Positions 8,147 through 16,937 of a DNA stretch of 38,367 bases are shown piece after piece (the first letter of the stretch is position 1; each line of letters opens with the position of its first letter). Below the pieces are notes generated by a model that saw only the letters and a program-made list of their open reading frames with translations, ran no database searches and had not been told where the DNA came from. This stretch comes from an uncultured Bacilli bacterium (GTDB lineage: Bacteria > Bacillota_I > Bacilli_A > RF39 > UBA660), in NCBI GenBank assembly GCA_947629255.1, contig CANRDF010000011.1, positions 1 through 38,367 on the forward strand, read 5' to 3'. The position numbers and the translations under genes were made by a program.

Positions 8147-10572
8147 CGACTATACCCCTTTTCTTGATTTATATTTTGAGCAGATACATAGAAAGTCACA
8201 TTGTCATCTACTTGTTTAGAATCTGTTTCGTATAATCCGTCTGCAACAGAACTTAAGGAAGTATTTAATGAAACCGCAGCACTTAAAACTTGATAACCAT
8301 TATTTATACAATTTTTTATTTCTTCATTTGATTTTGCGATTATAGCTTTACTTGAATCACTTGGATCTATAAAGGCTACTTTTAAGACGGCCATTTCTGT
8401 ATCAGGAGAATAATTTCCTTTAAAAACTCTTTGAAGTCCTGTCCTTGTATTCATTGTGTTTGGATCTTTCTCTACTAAGAAATCTGTATAAACATTTGCT
8501 CCTAAATCAATAGTGACTAAATCTCCAATATGTGGCCCCTTATAAGAATCATATAATGTTTCTTCGACTGGTGTTTCCACAACTTGTGTAGGTTCTTCTA
8601 TCGTTTCTTTTAAAGGTTCTTTTTTTATGTCATTAAACTTCTGATACATTGTAAGCATATCTTCTATTCTATCATTAGCAAGAGTTGGTTGTTCCACAGT
8701 TTCCACTGCCACAGTAGGTTCTTTTGAAACGGATTTCCATTTCATCGCTCCTGCTCCAATCATTACTAGAGAAACAATTCCAATTGCAGCATACATTACA
8801 TTTCTTTTATTGACTTTTTCCCATAAATCATGAGCTTTTTCGCGAATTACATGGAATGGCTTTCCGCCTTTTTTCTTCTTTCCTTTTAAAGATTCTAATT
8901 CTTGTTTTAATTCTTCATTTTCATGAGTTAAATTTTCAATTTGTTCTTTTGAGTCTCTAGCTGCAAACTTTAATTTCTCATTTTCTCTTAATAATCTTTC
9001 ATTTTCAGCTTTTAATGTTTCTAATTGTTTTTCTAACTTTTCTTGTTCACTTAATATTTCTTCATTTTCTTCTGCAGAAACGACATGATAAGTTTTGTTT
9101 ACAGGTACAGGTGCTGCGACAACAGGACTTGTTGTCATAAAATCATCTAATGTTAAGTCATCTTCTTCAGGAGTTTTAAAAATATTTGTATATTGATTTT
9201 GTGTTTCAATTTGTTCATCATTGTATGCGAATGGTAAATCAGTATTTGGAATAAAATGATCCACTTTAAATAATTCTTTGGCATGGTCATTTATATATCG
9301 ATAGATTGTTAAAAGATTTTCTTTTTCATCTGGATTCTTTAAATAATCTTGTTTTTTCTTATCATATAAGTATATAGCTTGAAAAATCATAGATAATTTA
9401 CTATAGAATTCTACATCCTTAGAATTTATTTTTAATTTATCAAATTCTGTTTGATAATCTTTTAAACTGGCCAAAAAAGTTTCTTTTTCATTTTCAAATT
9501 CTTGTGGATTTGTAATTTCTAATTCTCCCATATCATTTCCATTACTAAGAAGACCTTCATATAAGTTGTAATAAGGATATTTTTCATCATTTGTTGATTC
9601 TCTTGCTTTTTGAATATAATAAAGCATCTTTTTAAAGTTCTCAATTCTCTCGTCAAAATAACTAAATGATTTTAAAATGAATGGTGAAGTTAAAAAAGTA
9701 TCTAAATGATCTAAATAAGAATCATACTCGAGTGGTTCTTCCCCTAAATCTAATTTTGAAAGTTGTTCTCCTAAAGAATAAGTAAGACCATTTTCAAATC
9801 CATCCGAATAAACTGTAACAGCTTCATCCTGTTTATTTTTTTCTAATGGTTCTTCTATTGAAATTTCAGCATTTTTTTCTATTTTAGGTAACAAATTATC
9901 TTTATGATAAAACTGGTATAAATATCTTTCATACTCTTCATTTGTTTCTTCATAATTACGAATTCTTGGAATCACATCTTTTTCTTCTAATAAATCATTT
10001 TCTTGATAAGTAGCTTGGTAAAGAAGATTTAACTTATCTTGAATACTATGTAAAGTACTTACAACACTTTCTAATTCAGAAACATCTGTTTTGCCATCTA
10101 AGATAATCTTTTGTTTCTGTTGATCATATACAGTGATTAAATAAATCATTCTTGCATATTCTAAAGCTTTCTCCTCATTTAAAGCACTTCTGCCATTTTT
10201 TTGCAATTCATGAGCTTTTTCCATTTGACTCTCAATTTTAGAAAGTTCTTTATAATAATCATTTCTTTCTCTTTTCCAAGTTTCTAATTCTTCTAGAATT
10301 TCTCTTTTCTCTTCTTCATTAGTAGTTTCTTCCATTTTTTTGGTTAAATCACTAATAATTTCTTTAATTTCATGAAGTCCAGATAAAAAGAATACGAAAT
10401 CTTCTTCGATAGCCACTCTATTTTCTTTCTTGGTCTTTTGAGAACCATAGATTCCTAAACAAAACTTAACAAAATGAACATCTTTTTCTTTTAATTTTTT
10501 TATGAGTTCATCATTTTTAATAAGATTGTAAGACTCCATTCCATAACTCATATTTTCATTCATTTTTTCCAC
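8143..10572 (-). CDS. Large coiled-coil single-pass membrane protein of unknown function
   Basis: 809 aa; Glu/Lys-rich coiled coil, TM segment VMYAAIGIVSLVMIGAGAM, extracytoplasmic tail. Confidence 0.7.
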   Translation of the reverse strand: MEKMNENMSYGMESYNLIKNDELIKKLKEKDVHFVKFCLGIYGSQKTKKENRVAIEEDFVFFLSGLHEIKEIISDLTKKMEETTNEEEKREILEELETWKRERNDYYKELSKIESQMEKAHELQKNGRSALNEEKALEYARMIYLITVYDQQKQKIILDGKTDVSELESVVSTLHSIQDKLNLLYQATYQENDLLEEKDVIPRIRNYEETNEEYERYLYQFYHKDNLLPKIEKNAEISIEEPLEKNKQDEAVTVYSDGFENGLTYSLGEQLSKLDLGEEPLEYDSYLDHLDTFLTSPFILKSFSYFDERIENFKKMLYYIQKARESTNDEKYPYYNLYEGLLSNGNDMGELEITNPQEFENEKETFLASLKDYQTEFDKLKINSKDVEFYSKLSMIFQAIYLYDKKKQDYLKNPDEKENLLTIYRYINDHAKELFKVDHFIPNTDLPFAYNDEQIETQNQYTNIFKTPEEDDLTLDDFMTTSPVVAAPVPVNKTYHVVSAEENEEILSEQEKLEKQLETLKAENERLLRENEKLKFAARDSKEQIENLTHENEELKQELESLKGKKKKGGKPFHVIREKAHDLWEKVNKRNVMYAAIGIVSLVMIGAGAMKWKSVSKEPTVAVETVEQPTLANDRIEDMLTMYQKFNDIKKEPLKETIEEPTQVVETPVEETLYDSYKGPHIGDLVTIDLGANVYTDFLVEKDPNTMNTRTGLQRVFKGNYSPDTEMAVLKVAFIDPSDSSKAIIAKSNEEIKNCINNGYQVLSAAVSLNTSLSSVADGLYETDSKQVDDNVTFYVSAQNINQEKGYSR

Positions 10573-10616
10573 CTACTCATCTATTGTAAAAATTATAGCA
10601 CATATTATGGCAAAAA

Positions 10617-10639
10617 AAAAGGAGATTTTTTAATCTCCT
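10617..10639 (-). terminator. Terminator of CotY/CotZ-like gene
   Basis: AGGAGATTaaaaAATCTCCTTTTTTTTT in minus-strand reading. Confidence 0.65.
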
Positions 10640-11066
10640 AAACGCATTCTACGTAAGTGTCAGATAAACAACGAATCGCACATACACAATTTAAATCAAT
10701 GGTAAAGAATGAATTCGTTGCTACATATGGATTCAAGCTTGTAGGGTCTGGATTGGCTTCTAGAACTCGGCAAGTACAGCAGCAATTATCTACTTTTTCT
10801 ACTCTGAATACTGATGATGTAGTTCCACCTACGACTGGGTCTTTACTTGTTGGCATACTAAATGCAACTCCATTCGATCCACAAGTGTAAAGCTCAATTG
10901 GTCTAGTATTACAAATAAGGCAATTAGGTCCTCCACCAAGAACTGGTCTATCGCATGAATCCAAACATGAATCTGGACAAGCATTTTGTTGAAGTACTAA
11001 AATCACATTCAAAATTTCTGAAATGCAAGTTGAGCAGTTTGAATTACATGTTTCATTATTACACAT
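10638..11066 (-). CDS. CotY/CotZ family spore coat-like protein
   Basis: Cys-rich 142 aa protein; CISEILNVILVLQQNACPDSC N-terminus and VFRVEKVDNCCCTCRVL motif resembling CotY/Z. Confidence 0.75.
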   Translation of the reverse strand: MCNNETCNSNCSTCISEILNVILVLQQNACPDSCLDSCDRPVLGGGPNCLICNTRPIELYTCGSNGVAFSMPTSKDPVVGGTTSSVFRVEKVDNCCCTCRVLEANPDPTSLNPYVATNSFFTIDLNCVCAIRCLSDTYVECV

Positions 11067-11096
11067 ACATATTCCCCTTTCCTATATTCTCATTAA

Positions 11097-11123
11097 TAAT
11101 TTATGTGAATTTTTAAAATTAGT
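11097..11123 (-). promoter_or_regulatory. Candidate sigma-K-like promoter of CotY/Z-like gene
   Basis: Minus strand AC-N16-CATAAATTA, matching AC-N16-CATANNNTA; followed by RBS AAAGGGG and ATG at 11066. Confidence 0.4.
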
Positions 11124-11170
11124 GCAATTCTCTAAAAAATAGTGTATAATTTATTTGAGAGGGTGATCAA

Positions 11171-11489
11171 TGTGAGCGAATGGATTATTTATTTAATCAT
11201 TATACTCGTCTTACTTATTATTTCTTTAGTTGTTGCCAAACTCATGAAGAAAGATTTTCATTTAGAAGCAAATAAACTACTTGGTTATTTAGGCGGAAAA
11301 GACAACATCATTAATGCTGAATGTAACTTATCTCGTTTTAAAGTGATTTTAAAAGATGTTTCGATTGTCGACAAAGATGGGATTACAAAGTTAGGTGCAA
11401 AAGGGATTGTGGAAATTGATAATCAATTAAAAATCATTTTTGGAAGAGATGCCAAACAACTAAAGAAATATATTGATGAATTACTATAG
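11171..11489 (+). CDS. Membrane-anchored PTS EIIB-like domain protein (stand-alone)
   Basis: TM helix then LLGYLGGKDNIINAECNLSRFKVILKDVSIVDKDGITKLGAKGIVEIDNQLKIIFG; probable GTG start with RBS GAGAGGGTGAT. Confidence 0.65.
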
Positions 11490-11506
11490 TGTTTCTATAG
11501 TTTTTT
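11485..11506 (+). terminator. Terminator of EIIB-like gene
   Basis: CTATAGtgtttCTATAGTTTTTTT. Confidence 0.6.
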
Positions 11507-11785
11507 TATGTCTAGAATACTTGGTATCGATATTTTTTCTCCATCCATCGTAAGTAGATAACTTCCACTTTTTCCCACAATTTCTGTTTCAAAGACATCA
11601 TTTTTTGTTGTAATTTCTACTTTACTTTTATAAACAAAATCTTTACTTCCAAAAATTGAATCAATTTCTTTTAAAATATTTTTAGTTCCACCTCGATCTT
11701 CTAAAAGCTTACTATAAAACATTTCTTTATTATTATGTAAATCTTTTTCCATAGGATTTGCATAAACTTTTGGTAATTCTTTCAA
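11495..11785 (-). CDS. Hypothetical protein
   Basis: 96 aa ORF in an otherwise unoccupied interval; plausible codon usage. Confidence 0.5.
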   Translation of the reverse strand: MKELPKVYANPMEKDLHNNKEMFYSKLLEDRGGTKNILKEIDSIFGSKDFVYKSKVEITTKNDVFETEIVGKSGSYLLTMDGEKISIPSILDIKKL

Positions 11786-11828
11786 AATTCTTCACCTCAT
11801 TCTTATTTTATGATTAAAAGAGAAAATC

Positions 11829-12971
11829 ATGAAGCATACTATAAATATGAAAAAGAAAATGATAGGAAAAATTTTATTTTTTTGGATCCCTTTTCTAATG
11901 CTTTTAAGTATTAGTCTTTTACTCATGTATCATGCACGTTTTATCACGAATACCTATGCTCATCATTTTGAAAAACAACTCCTTTGGTTTAGTATTGGTT
12001 TTCTTCTTTTCTTTCTCATCAAATGGATTCCCATTAAAAAAATATTTTCTCTTAGCATCCCTCTTTATCTCATAAATCTTTTATTCCTTGTTTTAGTCTT
12101 AATTATTGGAACAAATGTGAATGGTGCGAAAGCTTGGATAGATTTTCATTATTTTAGTTTTCAACCAAGTGAACTGATGAAATTTTCACTTGCATTGTTC
12201 CTTGCTGATTTTTGTTCCCATAAGAAATGTCAAAACTATAAAGAAGAATTTATTCTTTTGCTTGAAGTTTTTATTCTCACCATTATTCCTTCTATTTTAG
12301 TTTTTTTAGAACCTGATACGGGTTCCATCCTATTCTATTTTTGTATTGCCCTTGCAATTCTTTGGAATAAAGTTCATAAAAGATGGTTTGTAATCATTGG
12401 CTTTCTTGCTCTATCTTTATTTGGAGCATTCTTTTATTTATTCTTTTTTCAAAAAGATTTGTTAATTTCGGTTATCGGCACAAGTATTTTCTACCGAGTT
12501 GACCGTCTTTTGAATCTCGGAAGTGGAATGCAAATTGAAAATGCTTTAATTGCTTTAGGAAGTGCCCCCTTCATGAGATGGAATCTCACTGAAACAGGAA
12601 TCTATATTCCTGAAGCTCCCACTGATTTTGTTTTTGCTTTAACATCTAATGTTTTTGGAATTATAGGAAATCTCTTCATCATTTTCTTATTTTTAATATT
12701 AGATTTTTATCTATTAACCTTTATGAAAAAAGAAAAAGATCAAACCAAAAAACTATTTTCTATTTCTTTTTTAAGTATCTTTATTTCTAGTCAAATCATT
12801 AGTATTGCGATGAATCTTGGACTATTCCCCATTATGGGCATTCCTTTACCATTTGTTAGTTATGGTGGCTCTTCTACCATTGTATTATTCTTATTCTTAA
12901 GTGTTTGCTTTTCTAAAAAGGGAAAAGGAAAAAAGAAAAAACAAGTTCCTATTGAAGTTTTAGTTATATAA
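11829..12971 (+). CDS. FtsW/RodA/SpoVE family protein
   Basis: Polytopic; GAKAWIDFHYFSFQPSELMKFSLALFLADF, LEPDTGSI, PLPFVSYGGSSTIVLF. Confidence 0.9.
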   Translation: MKHTINMKKKMIGKILFFWIPFLMLLSISLLLMYHARFITNTYAHHFEKQLLWFSIGFLLFFLIKWIPIKKIFSLSIPLYLINLLFLVLVLIIGTNVNGAKAWIDFHYFSFQPSELMKFSLALFLADFCSHKKCQNYKEEFILLLEVFILTIIPSILVFLEPDTGSILFYFCIALAILWNKVHKRWFVIIGFLALSLFGAFFYLFFFQKDLLISVIGTSIFYRVDRLLNLGSGMQIENALIALGSAPFMRWNLTETGIYIPEAPTDFVFALTSNVFGIIGNLFIIFLFLILDFYLLTFMKKEKDQTKKLFSISFLSIFISSQIISIAMNLGLFPIMGIPLPFVSYGGSSTIVLFLFLSVCFSKKGKGKKKKQVPIEVLVI

Positions 12972-12972
12972 A

Positions 12973-12995
12973 AAATGTAGACATAGCATCTACAT
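12973..12995. terminator. Bidirectional terminator
   Basis: AATGTAGA-catagca-TCTACATT between convergent genes. Confidence 0.55.
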
Positions 12996-13225
12996 TAGTA
13001 TGGTTGATAATAACTATAAGAATAATTTCCATAAGGGGCATTTGGATATGGTCTTGGTCCAAACCCAGGTCCTGGTCCAGGTCCATATGGTGCAACATTA
13101 TAAATAGGTCTTGGTCTTGTAAGTCCAACAGCAGCTCCTCCAATTAAAGCTCCTCCTAAAAAAGGTAATAAAAATTGACGGTCTCCAACAAATTGATTAT
13201 TCATAGGATATTGATAATTATACAT
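12995..13225 (-). CDS. Small Gly/Pro/Tyr-rich protein (coat/surface-like)
   Basis: 76 aa, GPGPGPGFGPRPYPNAPYGNYSYSYYQPY; RBS GAGAGGAG. Confidence 0.6.
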   Translation of the reverse strand: MYNYQYPMNNQFVGDRQFLLPFLGGALIGGAAVGLTRPRPIYNVAPYGPGPGPGFGPRPYPNAPYGNYSYSYYQPY

Positions 13226-13399
13226 ACATTCTACTCCTCTCAGTATAAAATATGTAAAAACTCACAAAGCTTAAGTTACAAATGCCTAGTTATTGAACAC
13301 CTCTGGTCACCATTGGTCAGCTAATGCCACTCATATTTTGTGTAAATATCACTCTGATATACTTTCTTTTTTCCAAAAAAATAATGAATATTTCATTCA

Positions 13400-13921
13400 T
13401 CATTTTTTAGAAGTACTTTTCTTTTTTGGTGACTTGCTTGATTTTTTAGGAGTGCTAGTCTTTTTTGTTTTTTTCTTTGATTTTGTATTTTTTTTCTTTT
13501 CTTCTTTTTTCTCTTCTTTATTTGTTTCCTCTTCTAATTCATCTAGAAATTCATGAAGTAATGTACTTGCACTTGACTTCACTTCTTGAACCGCTCTTTC
13601 AACAACGGGAGCTCCCTCTTCTTTGGCAAGTTTTATTAAATCATCACATTTTTCTTTTACAAAATCTACTTTTTCTTCTGCAACTTCTTTTGCTGTTACT
13701 GTATCTATTTGAGATAATTCCTTTTTTATTTCAGCAACTTTCTTTAAAAGATTTTCCTTGGTTTCTTCTATATCAATATCTTTTATAGTTTCCATTAATA
13801 TTGAAAAAGACTTTTTTAAATCATTTCTTGTCTCATTTCCCTCTTTAGGGGCAAGCAAAATTCCAAGTCCCGCTCCAACAAAAGCTCCTGTTAAAAAAGA
13901 ACGAAATCTTCCTTGACTCAT
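13400..13921 (-). CDS. YtxH domain-containing protein
   Basis: FLTGAFVGAGLGILLAPKEGNETR N-terminal motif; Lys/Ser-rich tail. Confidence 0.8.
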   Translation of the reverse strand: MSQGRFRSFLTGAFVGAGLGILLAPKEGNETRNDLKKSFSILMETIKDIDIEETKENLLKKVAEIKKELSQIDTVTAKEVAEEKVDFVKEKCDDLIKLAKEEGAPVVERAVQEVKSSASTLLHEFLDELEEETNKEEKKEEKKKNTKSKKKTKKTSTPKKSSKSPKKKSTSKK

Positions 13922-13923
13922 TC

Positions 13924-14223
13924 TTATTCATCCTTCTTTGAAATTTCTTTTTTACTTTTCTTTTTAGATGAGAAAAGATTTGCCACTACAGAAGTAATTC
14001 CTTCTACAACTTTATCGGTAACTAACACAATTTTATCCGTTGTTGTATCAATAATATGAAATAATCCATCTAAGGCTCTTACTTTTTCATTGACATTATC
14101 AACAACTTTTTCTACTTTGTCTAATGCAATTAAGCATTTAATAGCAAGGACAATTCCTATAATTAAGACAATAATTAATAATACATAAATCACAACTGGT
14201 AAAAAATCTAATAAAAAATCCAT
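13924..14223 (-). CDS. DUF948-like membrane protein
   Basis: N-terminal TM helix plus amphipathic repeat; adjacent to YtxH gene, a usual pairing. Confidence 0.55.
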   Translation of the reverse strand: MDFLLDFLPVVIYVLLIIVLIIGIVLAIKCLIALDKVEKVVDNVNEKVRALDGLFHIIDTTTDKIVLVTDKVVEGITSVVANLFSSKKKSKKEISKKDE

Positions 14224-14225
14224 TC

Positions 14226-15158
14226 TTATTCCTCCTCCTTATTTTCATACATAGAATCAATTAAGTGATATAAATCATTTTCCAATGTATCATCATTCTC
14301 TATTTTTTCTTCTTCTGTTTTTTCTTGATATTCATCTAAAACATCCATACTTAGCTTTTCTTCTAATTCTGGATCATTTTGAATTACAACATCATCATCT
14401 ATATGATCAAATAATTCTTTTTCTTCTGGTTCTTTTTCTATTTCTTTTTCATCTGGTACATCAATGGTATCAAAAGACGATCCTTCTAAAAGTTCATCAA
14501 TGCTTTTCTCTTTTGGCTTTTCTTTAACACTCTTTTCTTCTTTTTCTTGAACCACTTCTAACTGCCTTGTTTGCATTAATGTTCTTTCAATATCATCTTC
14601 TAAAGTACCAAATGCTTTTTTCCTTACATCGTCTACATCAAATGTCTTTTTTTCTTCTTTTTTTACAATGATATCTTCTTTTTTATAATTCTTATCTAGA
14701 ACTCCATACACTGGTGATATGACTGGTGACGGTTTAAACTTTCTTGATTCAATTCCTGTTGATTTTGAATCATATGCTCTTCCTTTAATTTCTTCTGCTT
14801 TATTCTTTTTTAGTTTCGGTTTTTCAGAATCAAACAGATTAAATCCCATTGTCTTTTTTGGTGGTTCTTCAACTGGTTTAGGTTCGGGCTCTAATTCATA
14901 AGTATGTTTCATCTCTTCAAATTCTTGGTCATCAAACATTGGGAAATCAAATGTTTTCTCGGCCTTGAATAAATCTCTATCACCTGTTAAATCTTCATCC
15001 ATACTACTTTCAAAGACATTTTTCTTTCTTTCTACTTTTTTCTCTTCGACAACGGGAGGAGATGCTTTTTTTGGTGGTTCCTCAATTGGAACTTCCACTT
15101 CTTCTTCCTCAAACAATACTGATTTTAACTTATTTAACAATCCCATGATTATCCTCAC
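14226..15158 (-). CDS. Acidic low-complexity hypothetical protein
   Basis: 310 aa Glu/Lys/Pro-rich ORF in the same operon. Confidence 0.6.
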   Translation of the reverse strand: MRIIMGLLNKLKSVLFEEEEVEVPIEEPPKKASPPVVEEKKVERKKNVFESSMDEDLTGDRDLFKAEKTFDFPMFDDQEFEEMKHTYELEPEPKPVEEPPKKTMGFNLFDSEKPKLKKNKAEEIKGRAYDSKSTGIESRKFKPSPVISPVYGVLDKNYKKEDIIVKKEEKKTFDVDDVRKKAFGTLEDDIERTLMQTRQLEVVQEKEEKSVKEKPKEKSIDELLEGSSFDTIDVPDEKEIEKEPEEKELFDHIDDDVVIQNDPELEEKLSMDVLDEYQEKTEEEKIENDDTLENDLYHLIDSMYENKEEE

Positions 15159-15167
15159 TCTCTTATG

Positions 15168-15821
15168 CTAACGAATAAAGTCTGGATCAACATTATTATC
15201 CTCTTCTTCGTAAGTTCCATATTCTTCTACAATTTGTAAATACCCACTTTCTGTATCAGCACTTTCAAAGATGTTATGCTCTACTTCATTCGCTTCTAAC
15301 ATATTCTCGCCCATCAAGCTTGTTAATACTTCATCTTGATAAGTAATAGAAGAAAGAATGGACATTGAATACGCAATCGCACTTTCAATATCTTCATTTT
15401 CTACTATCACTTCTATTTTAGCATAATTATACATGATTTCAACAAAATATTTTTCATTTTCTGTTTTTTTTATCTCAATATAGCCAAAACGATTCTCTTT
15501 TTCTAACTTTTTAGAATAAAAGACATCTTTCTTTTCTTCATATTTTTTTTGAATTCGATTATAATAACTCACCCTATCAACATACATATAATAAAGATCA
15601 TCTTTGACACTTAATATTTCATTACTTCCTTCATGATTTATAAGTTTGATTCCCTTTGGCAAATAGAATTTATAACCAGCTCGATAAGTATTTGCAATAT
15701 CAGCTGGAGAATTCATTGTCATCGATAAGATGTTCTCATAGCTATCATTTTCAATACTCGAACATCCACATGTTAAAAACAGGATTAAAAAGAATAAAAA
15801 AACTTTTTTCATCAATATCAC
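15168..15821 (-). CDS. Putative lipoprotein
   Basis: Signal peptide with lipobox LTCGC after MKKVFLFFLILF. Confidence 0.65.
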   Translation of the reverse strand: MILMKKVFLFFLILFLTCGCSSIENDSYENILSMTMNSPADIANTYRAGYKFYLPKGIKLINHEGSNEILSVKDDLYYMYVDRVSYYNRIQKKYEEKKDVFYSKKLEKENRFGYIEIKKTENEKYFVEIMYNYAKIEVIVENEDIESAIAYSMSILSSITYQDEVLTSLMGENMLEANEVEHNIFESADTESGYLQIVEEYGTYEEEDNNVDPDFIR

Positions 15822-15904
15822 CTATTCACATCAATAGTATATCAAAAAATTAAAAGATTGGAAAGAAGAAAAAAGATGCCTTAATTCGTGTTTAAAGGTT
15901 TGTC

Positions 15905-16534
15905 TTATTTTTTTACTGCTTTTACATAATTGATTTTATAACCTAAGTTCATAAATTTTTCTTCATATTCTGTTTTAATATTTGGAATATCACTACTAGC
16001 AAGATCTAAAGTTACTTTCTCTAAAGTATAGCCATGTTTACTGAAGTTTTCTAAACTATAAGCAAATAAACCAATATTGTCTGTCTTTTGAATGATTATC
16101 TTTTCCTCTTTAAAAATTTGGTCATATTCATTTAAAAGATCAGGACTTGTAAGTCTTCTTTTGGCATGTCTGCTCTTTGGCCATGGGTCCGAAAAGTTTA
16201 AATAAAGAGTTTCGATCTCATGATCAAAAACTTCATGAATGATAAAAGCATTAAAGCAAATAAATTTTAAATTTGGAATACTTTTATCTTCTAGTTTTTG
16301 AATGGCTCTTACTAATACACTTTCTTGGTATTCCATTCCAATAAAGTTGATATCTGGATGTTCTTGGGCCATATTTATTAAAAACTGTCCTTTTCCACAT
16401 CCTACTTCTAAATGAATCGGAGCAATACCAGAAAAAACTTTATCCCAACTACCTTTCTTCTCACAAGGCTTATCGATATAATAAGGACTTGAATTTAAAA
16501 TTTCTTTCGCATTTTTTACATTTCTTAAACGCAT
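15905..16534 (-). CDS. trmB: tRNA (guanine-N7-)-methyltransferase
   Basis: HLEVGCGKGQFL, LNFSDPWPKSRHAKRRLTSP; start at MRLRNVKNAKEIL. Confidence 0.93.
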   Translation of the reverse strand: MRLRNVKNAKEILNSSPYYIDKPCEKKGSWDKVFSGIAPIHLEVGCGKGQFLINMAQEHPDINFIGMEYQESVLVRAIQKLEDKSIPNLKFICFNAFIIHEVFDHEIETLYLNFSDPWPKSRHAKRRLTSPDLLNEYDQIFKEEKIIIQKTDNIGLFAYSLENFSKHGYTLEKVTLDLASSDIPNIKTEYEEKFMNLGYKINYVKAVKK

Positions 16535-16587
16535 TTTTATCACTTCTTTCTAGGTATTTACATATATTTATTTTAGAGGAGGACTTT

Positions 16588-16914
16588 ATGAAAAAAGAAC
16601 GTAATTCATTTTTTGAAAGTTCTAGTTATAATATGAATGCAATGGGAACCAATTTTAATACAATGAATCCAAATGCTTTCACTAATATGGGCTCTAACTT
16701 TTATGCAAATCAAAATATTCCGATGCCTTTACCTGTCATGCCAAATATGAATCAAGGAATGGGTATGAATGACACTTTTAATGAGCTTGAAAGTAGAATA
16801 GCAAAATTAGAAAGAAATATCAATCGTTTAGATGCAAGAATTAGTAAATTGGAAGGAAATAATTTCTATTCTAATACAACATACGAAAATGATGGCACGA
16901 TGTATATGGTATAA
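16588..16914 (+). CDS. Asn/Met-rich small protein with C-terminal coiled coil (coat-like)
   Basis: RBS GAGGAGGA then MKKERNSFFESSS...; LESRIAKLERNINRLDARISKLEG. Confidence 0.6.
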   Translation: MKKERNSFFESSSYNMNAMGTNFNTMNPNAFTNMGSNFYANQNIPMPLPVMPNMNQGMGMNDTFNELESRIAKLERNINRLDARISKLEGNNFYSNTTYENDGTMYMV

Positions 16915-16937
16915 ACAGTAATTTTTACTGTTTTTTA
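16913..16937. terminator. Terminator between convergent genes
   Basis: AACAGTAA-ttt-TTACTGTTTTTT. Confidence 0.65.

Noticed and set aside
13226-13290. CATATTTTA sigma-K-like -10 upstream of the Gly/Pro/Tyr-rich gene
   Set aside because: No AC at the required ~16-nt spacing (closest is 20), so not called as a promoter.
13465-13788. Plus-strand Leu/Phe-rich ORF of 107 aa, apparently a membrane protein
   Set aside because: Antisense artefact of Lys/Glu-rich coding DNA in the YtxH gene; the same applies to most other plus-strand ORFs opposite acidic minus-strand genes.
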